A DNA stretch of 15,663 nt from Anaerolineae bacterium (lineage in GTDB: Bacteria > Chloroflexota > Anaerolineae > Aggregatilineales > UBA3940). Made by a program: the position numbers and the translations under genes. The DNA lies in assembly GCA_020852775.1 (NCBI GenBank), contig JADZAD010000309.1, forward strand, positions 1 to 15,663. The letters are read 5' to 3'. The notes under the pieces are model-generated. The model saw only the letters and a list, made by a program, of their open reading frames with translations, searched no databases and had not been told where the DNA came from. This document shows positions 1 to 6,470 of this stretch, piece by piece (the stretch's first letter is position 1; each line of letters starts with the position of its first letter).

Positions 1-768
1 CATGTATGCCCCGGTGAAGAGCAGGCCGGAAAGTGCCAGTGATGGAGTGGACGGCTCCAGGCCGGGGATCATCGCGATGTGCAGTACGTAGAGGATATTG
101 ACCAGCCAGGGAAGAGCGGCAGCCAGAAGGGTCAGCCCGGCTTCCAGACGGGAGCGTGCCTCGGGACGAAAGGCCCAGCGCACCAGAAAAATGCTTGTGG
201 CAACCAGCATGGGGTAAATATAGCCAGCTACCATGATGTACCATGCTGGCCCTCGTTCAAAGATCACCAGGTTGCTGTCGGCCGGGCTCGGGGTAAAGCC
301 CGTCCAGATCAGGTGATGCCACTCGTTGGTCAGTATCACCAGCCAGATGGCTATCGGAGGGATCGAAAGCAGGGCTACGCTGCGCCGGGTAAGCAGGTCA
401 GCCCGCCCTGCCAGCATCGCGGCGTATAGCAGGGCAAGCAGTGGCGCCGCCAGGCCGCCAATATACTGTATCCTGGCCCAGATAACTTTCTCCGGAATGC
501 TGCCGGTTGCATGCCCTGCCGCGGCAGCCGCCGCGGCGATCATCGCTGTGCTCATCAGCGCTGCAAGCAGCCTTCCGCGTCTGTCATGTGTCTGCAAGGT
601 GACCAGGACCAGCAGGCCTGACAGAATTGCGGCAATCAGGTTCACAGAGACATATGGCGACATGAAAGTGGTCATCATCTGTATCCATCTGCCGCGGGCG
701 TTTCCGGCCCACCAGCGGCGTGGCAACGTGTCACGCCAGGCGGAATACGCCGTATTCTCAACAGACAT
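1..768 (-). CDS. Histidine kinase N-terminal 7TM sensor domain (partial, runs off left edge)
   Basis: The reading frame is open from an ATG at 768 to base 1 (256 residues), with the C-terminus outside the window. The product is a polytopic membrane protein with hydrophobic segments near residues 40-58, 66-85, 102-120, 130-147, 175-197, 208-228 and 242-256. The order of conserved features fits the N-terminal 7TM region of histidine kinases (HisKA_7TM): RIQYIGGLAAPLLALLY at 99-115, TNEWHHLIW at 147-155, GPAWYIMVAGYIYPML at 173-188, a WLVN at 221-224, and EPSTPSLALSGLLF at 238-251. The kinase core would lie outside the window, so the output domain is unknown. The ATG at 768 is preceded by a G-rich stretch. 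Internal ATGs at 678, 675 and 663 would give a shorter leader closer to the usual family start. The gene is divergent from the aldehyde dehydrogenase. The family call is fairly firm; the ligand is unknown. Confidence 0.78.
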   Translation of the reverse strand, partial: MSVENTAYSAWRDTLPRRWWAGNARGRWIQMMTTFMSPYVSVNLIAAILSGLLVLVTLQTHDRRGRLLAALMSTAMIAAAAAAAGHATGSIPEKVIWARIQYIGGLAAPLLALLYAAMLAGRADLLTRRSVALLSIPPIAIWLVILTNEWHHLIWTGFTPSPADSNLVIFERGPAWYIMVAGYIYPMLVATSIFLVRWAFRPEARSRLEAGLTLLAAALPWLVNILYVLHIAMIPGLEPSTPSLALSGLLFTGAYM

Positions 769-875
769 ATGCCCCCGTGACAAAGTCAGAGCCAATCCGC
801 ATCACAGGAGCCACAGTGCCAGAGGATAACTATAACGCGGATTCGGACTGTACGGATGCCGGTCACTGCTACATC

Positions 876-884
876 TGCTAGAAT
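876..884 (+). promoter_or_regulatory. Possible extended -10 promoter for the aldehyde dehydrogenase
   Basis: TGCTAGAAT is an extended -10 box (TGnTAnAAT) 51 bases before the start codon of the aldehyde dehydrogenase. There is no good -35 box, which extended -10 promoters can tolerate. It lies in the 167-base divergent gap shared with the histidine kinase gene. Confidence 0.33.
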
Positions 885-935
885 TGCCCCTTTCCCTGCA
901 CCACGAACGACAATCACCCGACCGAGGAGAGTGTA

Positions 936-2381
936 ATGGCGGATTTCATCTTCAGGCAGTTGATCAACGGCGAGTGGGTCGATGCCGCGGATTGCGGCAC
1001 CTGGGATCTGCTCAACCCGGCGACCGAGGAGTCGCTCGGGTTGATGCCTTATGGCGGCGGGGCTGACGCTTACGCCGCGATCGCTGCCGCTGCTGCCGCC
1101 TTCCCGGCATGGCGTGACCGGAGCGCCTATGAGCGAGCCGCGATCCTGTTGAAAGCGGCGGAGTGGATCGCGGCGCGGCAGGATGAGCTTGCCGTGCTGA
1201 CGACCGAAGAGGCAGGCAAGCCCCTGCGCGAGGCGCGGCTGGAATGGCTCGCGGCGATCAACAACCTGACCTGGATGGCGGAGGAGTGCAAGCGTAACTA
1301 CGGGCGGCTGATCCCGGCACGGCTGCCGGGGCGGCGCATCATGGTGATCCACCAGCCGCTTGGCGTAGTCGGGGTGATCACCGCCTGGAACTTCCCGGTG
1401 TATAACAATGTGCGCGCCTGGGCGGCGGCGCTGGCTGCCGGCTGCACGGTGGTGGGCAAACCGTCGGAATACACGCCGCGTTCCAGCATGGCGCTGGCGC
1501 AGGCGCTGGTCGAGTCTGGCCTGCCTGCCGGGGTGCTGAACGTGGTCAATGGCGACGCTGCCGCGATCGGCGAGGCGATGCTCAAAGACCCACGCTGCCG
1601 CAAGATCAGCTTCACGGGCAGCACGCGGGTGGGCAAGCTGCTGATGGACGGCGCATCGGAGACGGTGACCAGGCTCGGCCTGGAACTGGGTGGGAACGCC
1701 CCGGTGATCATTTTCCCGGACGTCAAGGACCTCAAAGACGTGGCGGAGAAGGCGGTCTTTTACAAGTACCGGAACTGCGGGCAGGTGTGTATCTCCCCGC
1801 AGCGTTTCTACGTGCACAGCCGGGTCGCGGAGGAGTTCCTCGATCGCGTCAGTACCCTCACCGAGAAGGTGAGGCTTGGCAACGGCATGGATGACGCCAC
1901 CGAGACCGGTCCGCTGATCAACGCGATCCAGCGTGATCGCCTCGAAGGGCTGGTCGCGGATGCCGCCGCGCGCGGGGCCGCAGTGCTGGCGGGCGGCTCG
2001 CGCCCGGCAGACCTGCCGAAAGGTTACTTCTATCGCCCCACCGTGGTTACCGGCATCACGGATACGATGCGACTGAGCAGCGAAGAGATATTCGGCCCGG
2101 TGATGCCCGTCTATCCATTCTCCGACCCGGATGAGGCGCTGGCGCTCGCCAATGCCAGCGAATACGGGCTGGCAGCCTATATCCACACCGGCGACATGGC
2201 GACGGCCTTCCATATGTACGAGCATCTCGAATATGGGATGATCGGGGTGAACGACTGGTACCCCTCCACGCCGGAAGCACCCTTCGGCGGGGTCAAACAG
2301 AGCGGGATGGGCCGCGAGGTCGGGCCGGAGGGGTTCTACGACTACACCGAGGTCAAGACGGTCTACCTGGGCGGGTTGTAA
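936..2381 (+). CDS. NAD(P)-dependent aldehyde dehydrogenase, succinate-semialdehyde dehydrogenase-like
   Basis: This is a full-length 481-residue member of the ALDH superfamily, which oxidises an aldehyde to its acid with NAD(P)+ in the cytoplasm. Visible motifs are WNFP with the catalytic Asn152, the cofactor-binding KPSEYTP (Lys175), FTGSTRVG at 226-233, ELGGN with the general base Glu250, GQVC with the nucleophile Cys285, and EEIFGP followed by the C-terminal FGGVKQSGMGREVG block. The SETVTRLGLELGGNAP stretch resembles succinate-semialdehyde dehydrogenases. The GQVCISPQR context also resembles lactaldehyde/glycolaldehyde dehydrogenases, so the substrate is open. It does not look like a P5C dehydrogenase, despite the proline dehydrogenase 2.7 kb away. 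The start is supported by GAGGAGA at 924-930. It appears to be monocistronic, with hairpins following it. Confidence 0.93.
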   Translation: MADFIFRQLINGEWVDAADCGTWDLLNPATEESLGLMPYGGGADAYAAIAAAAAAFPAWRDRSAYERAAILLKAAEWIAARQDELAVLTTEEAGKPLREARLEWLAAINNLTWMAEECKRNYGRLIPARLPGRRIMVIHQPLGVVGVITAWNFPVYNNVRAWAAALAAGCTVVGKPSEYTPRSSMALAQALVESGLPAGVLNVVNGDAAAIGEAMLKDPRCRKISFTGSTRVGKLLMDGASETVTRLGLELGGNAPVIIFPDVKDLKDVAEKAVFYKYRNCGQVCISPQRFYVHSRVAEEFLDRVSTLTEKVRLGNGMDDATETGPLINAIQRDRLEGLVADAAARGAAVLAGGSRPADLPKGYFYRPTVVTGITDTMRLSSEEIFGPVMPVYPFSDPDEALALANASEYGLAAYIHTGDMATAFHMYEHLEYGMIGVNDWYPSTPEAPFGGVKQSGMGREVGPEGFYDYTEVKTVYLGGL

Positions 2382-2428
2382 AGGTAATTCGGGAGGCTTC
2401 TCAGGCTGAGCCCGGACGAATGACACTC

Positions 2429-2448
2429 GCGCCAGCTTCGACTGGCGC
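2429..2448 (+). terminator. Hairpin after the aldehyde dehydrogenase, possible terminator
   Basis: Inverted repeat GCGCCAG / CTGGCGC (7 bp) around a 6-base loop, starting 47 bases after the dehydrogenase stop. There is no T-run after it, so its role as a terminator is uncertain. Confidence 0.35.
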
Positions 2449-2475
2449 ATACAATCAGGAATATCGCGCGTCTCT

Positions 2476-2507
2476 CAAGCCCCGGACGGAAACCCGCGCG
2501 GGGCTTG
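2476..2507 (+). terminator. Second hairpin between the aldehyde dehydrogenase and radical SAM genes
   Basis: Perfect 9-bp stem CAAGCCCCG / CGGGGCTTG with a 14-base loop. It is followed only by a weakly T-rich CTGCTTC. The form suits a transcription terminator for the upstream gene. No convincing promoter for the next gene was seen in the remaining 50 bases. Confidence 0.45.
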
Positions 2508-2558
2508 CTGCTTCATGAGCTAATCTGACCGGTAGCGTAATCAGAGGTTAACCGTTCG

Positions 2559-4367
2559 ATGACATCACCAGCACTGATTCTGCTCCACGCTCCGAGCGTG
2601 TATGACTTCCGGCAGGAGACGATCCTGCGCGGCCCGGTGAGCGACCTCGTCCCATCGTCCTCGATCTTCGAGATGTACCCGATCGGCTTCACTACGCTCT
2701 CCGCTTACCTGGAGGATCGGGGCTATACGGTACGCATCGTCAACCTGGCGGCCCGCATGCTGGCTGACAGGGCCTTCGACGTTGAGGCGTTTATCGCAAG
2801 CCTGCCGCGCCCACTGGCCTTCGGGATCGACCTGCACTGGCTGCCCCACGCTCACGGCGCGCTGGCGATCGCTGAGATCGTCAAGCGGCTGCATCCGGAC
2901 GTGCCGCTGATGACCGGCGGATTCTCTTCGACGTACTATCACGAGGAACTGATCCGCTACCCGCAGGTTGACCTCGTCATGCGTGGGGACTCGACTGAGG
3001 GCCCGGTGGCGAAGCTGATGGATGCGCTGAACTTTGGCCTGCCGCTGGAAGACGTGCCGAACCTGACGTGGAAGGATAAGGCGGGCGAGGCGCACGTCAA
3101 CCCGATGCGTGAAGGGCCGCCCGACCTGGGTGAGATCGAGATTGACTACCGCCGCCTGATGGCCGCCGCTGCGCGTGACCGTGACCTGCCGAGCTACCTC
3201 CCGTTCATGGGCTGGTTGCAGTACCCGATCATGCCTGCGGTGAGCTGCCGGGGCTGCATCATGAACTGCGCCGGGTGCGGCGGATCAGCCTTCGCCTTCC
3301 GGCACATGCACGGGCGGCGCCGCCCGGCCTTCCGCCCCCCTGACATGATGGCGAACGACCTGCGCCAGATGGCCTCCGTCACCAATGGCCCGATCTTCGT
3401 CCTCGGCGACATCCGGCAGGCGGGGCAGGAATACGCCGAGCGCTTTCTCCAGGCCGCGCGTGGTATCGACGTGCCCGTGATCATCGAACTGTTCTGGCCT
3501 GCCGGGCGTGAGTTTCTCAAAGCGGTCTCGCGATCGCTGCCGCGTTTCGCGCTGGAGATCTCGCTGGAGAGCCACGATGAAGAGGTGCGACGGGCCTTTG
3601 GCAAGCCATATCGCAACGAGGCAATCGAGGAGTCGATGGCAACCGCGCTGGAATTCGGCGCACAGCGGCTGGACGTCTTCTTCATGGTCGGCCTGACACG
3701 CCAGACGTACCAGTCCGTGCTGGATACCGCGCCATATACGGAATACCTGCTTGAGCGCTTCGGCACGGACGGACGGCTGCGCCCGTTCGTTGGCCCGATG
3801 GCCCCATTCGTAGACCCTGGCAGCCTCGCTTTCGAGCAGCCAGAGCAGCATGGTTACCACATCTTCTACCGCACGCTGGAGGAACACCGCCGGGCGCTTG
3901 CGGAACCGAGCTGGCAGTTCACGCTCAATTATGAGACGCAGTGGATGACCCGACGCGAGATCGTGCAGAGTACCTATGAAGTTGGCCAGTTGTTCAACCA
4001 CCTCAAGGTGAAGTACGGGCTGGTCGATGCCGGGGAGTCTGCGCGCGTGGAGGAAGCACTCCGTGAAGGGAGCCGCCTCGCCGGCGAGATCGAGCAGCTG
4101 CGGGCCGCAGGCGACCAGGAGGGCATCCGGGCGCTGGGCGCGCGCATCGATTCGGTCAATGGGACGCGCGTGCTGGAGGAGAAATCCGAGCTGAATCTAC
4201 CGGTGAACCAGGCCCCGTTCAAGCTGCTGCGGCTGGGGGGGCTGCTGGTGTGGTCATGGCTGCGCTACCGCTGGCTGCTGCTGACGCGCCGCCCGGTGCG
4301 CCCGCAGGACGCAAATACCCTGGCGGACACGGCGGGTACGTTCGCTAACAGCGATCAGTCGATCTAG
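2559..4367 (+). CDS. B12-binding-like domain / radical SAM protein
   Basis: A 602-residue protein with the layout of cobalamin-dependent radical SAM enzymes. The N-terminal half (about 5-160) is a Rossmann-like B12-binding-type domain, with HAPSVYDFR near the start, a DLH at 91-93 and TGGFSSTYY at 119-127. The DxH pair could be a remnant of the DxHxxG cobalamin motif, but the glycine spacing is not canonical. The radical SAM cluster site is CIMNCAGC (Cys233, Cys237, Cys240, CxxxCxxC), with an extra Cys230 before it. A charged, helix-rich region (about 495-535) is followed by a hydrophobic and basic tail (about 553-580) that may touch the membrane. The overall style resembles the TIGR04190 (Ta0216-type) B12/radical SAM family, named from memory. 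The reaction is unknown; related enzymes do methylations and rearrangements. The start is supported by CAGAGG at 2542-2547. The last codon overlaps the convergent DinB-like gene. Confidence 0.85.
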   Translation: MTSPALILLHAPSVYDFRQETILRGPVSDLVPSSSIFEMYPIGFTTLSAYLEDRGYTVRIVNLAARMLADRAFDVEAFIASLPRPLAFGIDLHWLPHAHGALAIAEIVKRLHPDVPLMTGGFSSTYYHEELIRYPQVDLVMRGDSTEGPVAKLMDALNFGLPLEDVPNLTWKDKAGEAHVNPMREGPPDLGEIEIDYRRLMAAAARDRDLPSYLPFMGWLQYPIMPAVSCRGCIMNCAGCGGSAFAFRHMHGRRRPAFRPPDMMANDLRQMASVTNGPIFVLGDIRQAGQEYAERFLQAARGIDVPVIIELFWPAGREFLKAVSRSLPRFALEISLESHDEEVRRAFGKPYRNEAIEESMATALEFGAQRLDVFFMVGLTRQTYQSVLDTAPYTEYLLERFGTDGRLRPFVGPMAPFVDPGSLAFEQPEQHGYHIFYRTLEEHRRALAEPSWQFTLNYETQWMTRREIVQSTYEVGQLFNHLKVKYGLVDAGESARVEEALREGSRLAGEIEQLRAAGDQEGIRALGARIDSVNGTRVLEEKSELNLPVNQAPFKLLRLGGLLVWSWLRYRWLLLTRRPVRPQDANTLADTAGTFANSDQSI

Positions 4368-4897
4368 CCTGTACCCGTGGCGAGTATCTGTTCGATCACC
4401 ACACGGTGCTCGTCGTAGTGCTCGCAGGTATTGCCAAGTACCCAGGCCACGATCGGGGTGCCATCGTCCTCCCAGCGCATAGCGGGCTGGTAGGCTGAAT
4501 ACGTCAGCGTGAGCAGCGCGGCTTCACTCAATTGGCCCAGTGTTTCCAGCACGGCCTGATGGCTGGCCCGGAATGCTTCCAGCGCCTCTGTGAGGGGCAC
4601 ATCCTTATAGAGCGCGTAAAGCACCGCGTTACGCCGGTCGATGTCCTCGTCGTAGTAGGTCTCCTCATCGATCCCCATCACTTCGTGGCGCGGCTGCCGG
4701 TTCAGCAGCGCCACCAGCGAGCGTTCCCACACGGCCAGGTGCATCAGGTGATCCCTGACGCTCCAGCCCGCCGGATCGTGGAGTCCGGTCATCTGGACCG
4801 GGGTGAGGGGAGCGAGAACGCGTTCCAACACCGCGCGGGATTCGGCGATCCGCGCCAGCAGGTCAGCCTTGCTGGCGGGGTAGGTGGTTTCGAACAT
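4364..4897 (-). CDS. DinB/YfiT-superfamily four-helix-bundle protein
   Basis: A 177-residue, probably cytoplasmic protein of the DinB-like metal-binding fold. Three histidines sit where this superfamily binds a divalent metal: His53 in the WSVRDHLMHLAVWE segment (45-58), and His160 and His164 in NTCEHYDEHRVVIEQ (156-170). Members include thiol-dependent S-transferases, maleylpyruvate isomerase-like enzymes and ClbS/DfsB-type proteins. Nothing here fixes the substrate, and the name DinB does not imply the DNA polymerase. The ATG at 4897 is preceded by GGAGG at a good distance. The gene converges on the radical SAM gene: the single CTAG at 4364-4367 supplies the TAG stop on both strands. A plausible promoter lies upstream (4948-4975). 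The fold is fairly certain; the function is unknown. Confidence 0.82.
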   Translation of the reverse strand: MFETTYPASKADLLARIAESRAVLERVLAPLTPVQMTGLHDPAGWSVRDHLMHLAVWERSLVALLNRQPRHEVMGIDEETYYDEDIDRRNAVLYALYKDVPLTEALEAFRASHQAVLETLGQLSEAALLTLTYSAYQPAMRWEDDGTPIVAWVLGNTCEHYDEHRVVIEQILATGTG

Positions 4898-4947
4898 GTG
4901 GCGCAGCCTCCGGTCGTAACGGTACCATGTGTATCTTAACGCCTCCG

Positions 4948-4975
4948 ATCATACTACAATGAGAATGTAAGCCAA
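4948..4975 (-). promoter_or_regulatory. Putative promoter of the DinB-superfamily gene
   Basis: On the minus strand, TTGGCT (4975-4970) and TATGAT (4953-4948) are separated by 16 bases, about 50 bases upstream of the start codon. This resembles a primary sigma-factor promoter. Confidence 0.42.
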
Positions 4976-5048
4976 ATACGAATAACAGCAGGAAGTATTT
5001 GCCGGGAGTCCTTGATATCTGCTGCACCCCGAACCTGGAGGGACCGGT

Positions 5049-5975
5049 ATGATGCGTGCAATACTGCTTTACCTCTCACACGCGGGCTGGGCGCGACGGA
5101 TCATGCTTCACTGGCGGCTGGCCCGGCGTGTTGCCCGGCTCTGGGTGGCCGGAGAGACGCTGTCGGAGGCCGTCACCCGTGTGAAGGCGATGAACGAGCG
5201 CGGCCTGACGGCGACGGTGGACGTGCTTGGTGAGGCGGTGACTCATGCGGAGGATACCGCGCCGCCTGTCGCGGGCTATCTCGACCTGATCGACGCGATC
5301 CGGCGCGAGGGGCTGCAGGCCGGGGCCTCGCTCAAACTCACCGCCCTGGGGCTCGACATCGACCCGGAGTTGTGCCATACAAACATGCTCCGCATTCTGG
5401 AGCGGGCACGTGAAGCCGGGGTACGGATCACGATCGACATGGAGGACTCAAACCACACACAGGCGACACTTGATATGTTCCGCCGGTTACGCGCCGGGAG
5501 TGGCGCCGACCTGCATACCGTGATCCAGTCGTACCTGTACCGCAGCGATGCGGATATCGAGGCGCTGGCGGCGGAGGGTGCGGGCATACGGCTGTGCAAG
5601 GGGGCCTACATGGAGCCGCCCGACCGGGCCTATCCGGCCAAGCGGGACGTCAACGCCGCATTTGTGCGGCAGGCGAAAATGCTGCTCGACGCGGCGAAGG
5701 CCGGACGCGGCTATCCGGGGTTTGCCACCCATGATGAGAACATGATCGCGGCAGTGAGGGCCTACGCCGCGGAGCAGGGCATCGGGCCGGCCCTGTTTGA
5801 GTTCCAGATGCTCTATGGCGTGCGCTCCAACCTGCAGGCGGCTCTGGTCGCTGAGGGCTACCGGATGCGCCTGTACGAGCCCTATGGCACGCAGTGGTAC
5901 CCTTACTTCATGCGCCGCCTGGCGGAGCGCCCGGCGAACGTGTGGTTCTTTGCCAGCAGTTTGTTACGCGGATAA
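5049..5975 (+). CDS. Proline dehydrogenase (stand-alone, FAD-dependent)
   Basis: A 308-residue protein of the usual length for stand-alone bacterial proline dehydrogenases, which oxidise L-proline to delta-1-pyrroline-5-carboxylate with FAD and pass electrons to the quinone pool. The TIM-barrel landmarks are SLKLTALGLDID (94-105, Lys96), ITIDMEDSNHT (127-137, Asp130), RLCKGAYMEP (181-190, Arg181), FATHDENM (225-232), EFQMLYGVR (251-259) and RLYEPYGTQWYPYFMRRLAERP (274-295). In the last block Tyr276, Arg289 and Arg290 have the same spacing as the substrate-binding Tyr and Arg pair of the Thermus enzyme. A GGAGGG at 5037-5042 precedes an ATGATG start; either ATG could be used. No P5C dehydrogenase is adjacent, so the second step must be encoded elsewhere. 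It appears to be transcribed alone. Confidence 0.93.
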   Translation: MMRAILLYLSHAGWARRIMLHWRLARRVARLWVAGETLSEAVTRVKAMNERGLTATVDVLGEAVTHAEDTAPPVAGYLDLIDAIRREGLQAGASLKLTALGLDIDPELCHTNMLRILERAREAGVRITIDMEDSNHTQATLDMFRRLRAGSGADLHTVIQSYLYRSDADIEALAAEGAGIRLCKGAYMEPPDRAYPAKRDVNAAFVRQAKMLLDAAKAGRGYPGFATHDENMIAAVRAYAAEQGIGPALFEFQMLYGVRSNLQAALVAEGYRMRLYEPYGTQWYPYFMRRLAERPANVWFFASSLLRG

Positions 5976-6012
5976 GATGACGTTTGTCGGGTGGCTGGTT
6001 GGTTGTCAGCGT

Positions 6013-6018
6013 TATAAT
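6013..6018 (+). promoter_or_regulatory. Perfect -10 box (TATAAT) of the ACT/TauE/CopZ operon
   Basis: TATAAT lies 61 bases before the ACT-domain start codon in a 104-base gap after the proline dehydrogenase. No good -35 box is present at 16-18 bases; TTGTCG at 5984-5989 is too far (23 bases). A poor -35 box is compatible with activator dependence, which is an inference. Confidence 0.45.
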
Positions 6019-6033
6019 ACATAGAATATTGGT

Positions 6034-6055
6034 CTGGACACTCTGAATTGTCCAG
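6034..6055 (+). promoter_or_regulatory. Palindrome in the 5' untranslated region, possible operator or RNA hairpin
   Basis: Perfect inverted repeat CTGGACA / TGTCCAG with an 8-base spacer. It starts 16 bases after the TATAAT box, so it would sit at roughly +9 to +30 of the transcript. It could be a repressor site or a leader hairpin before the ribosome-binding site at 6065-6070. Confidence 0.4.
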
Positions 6056-6079
6056 CCTCATGTCGAGGAGCGAAAGCGC

Positions 6080-6469
6080 ATGACAACCGCAGTTGAGTTC
6101 AGCATCGTGCTGGAGAACAAGCCCGGAACCCTGGCCGCCGCCGCCGAAATCTTCGGCAACGCAGGCGTCAACATCATCGGGGTGCAGGATGCGCCCTGTT
6201 CAGGGGAGGGCATCATGCAGGTGCTGACCTCTGACCCCGTTACCGCGGAAGCGGCCCTCAAAAAGTCCGGTGTGCAGTACACCCGGCGCGAGGTGCTGCT
6301 GCTGAACCTGGTCGATAAGCCGGGTGAACTGGCGCGGGTGGCGCGGGCGATGTCGAACGCGAAGGTGAACATCGAAGGGATGTATATTGCGATGACCGGG
6401 CAGGTGGTCTTCAGCCTGAATGATCTCGCCGCCGGGGAAAAGGTCGCAAAGGATTCAGGAGTGCTGTAG
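6080..6469 (+). CDS. Tandem ACT-domain protein
   Basis: A 129-residue protein made almost wholly of two ACT domains. The first is about residues 6-68 (FSIVLENKPGTLAAAAEIF, then AGVNIIGVQ). The second is about 71-129 (LLNLVDKPGELARVARAMS, then KVNIEGMYIA). The K-P-G turn and the VNI strand in each repeat are typical of ACT small-molecule sensors, usually amino-acid binding. No catalytic or DNA-binding domain is attached, so it is likely a stand-alone regulatory or binding protein. A Cys in the APCSGEG loop of domain one is worth noting given its neighbours. GAGGAG at 6065-6070 supports the ATG start. Its stop is separated from the next start by one base (TAGGATG), so it is surely co-transcribed, and probably translationally coupled, with the metal-handling genes. 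Ligand unknown. Confidence 0.87.
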   Translation: MTTAVEFSIVLENKPGTLAAAAEIFGNAGVNIIGVQDAPCSGEGIMQVLTSDPVTAEAALKKSGVQYTRREVLLLNLVDKPGELARVARAMSNAKVNIEGMYIAMTGQVVFSLNDLAAGEKVAKDSGVL

Positions 6470-6470
6470 G

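Noticed and set aside
79..829. Plus-strand open frames of 116 and 167 codons at the left end
   Set aside because: They lie antisense to the 7TM sensor gene, whose motifs (TNEWHHLIW and others) are clear on the minus strand.
786..2450. A 554-codon open frame on the minus strand across the aldehyde dehydrogenase
   Set aside because: It is antisense to a gene with intact ALDH motifs, rich in Arg and His, has no recognisable domain, and is explained by high-GC codon bias.
3285..4001. Minus-strand open frame of 238 codons opposite the radical SAM gene
   Set aside because: It lies wholly antisense to a well-supported gene, has no plausible ribosome-binding site, and its sequence has no domain-like features.
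5984..5989. TTGTCG as the -35 box for the ACT operon promoter
   Set aside because: The spacing to TATAAT is 23 bases, too long for a normal promoter.
6420..6470. Upstream start for the TauE-cupredoxin gene at 6420
   Set aside because: It would overlap the ACT gene by 50 bases and add a 17-residue polar leader; the ATG at 6471 opens directly into a hydrophobic helix and lies right after the ACT stop.
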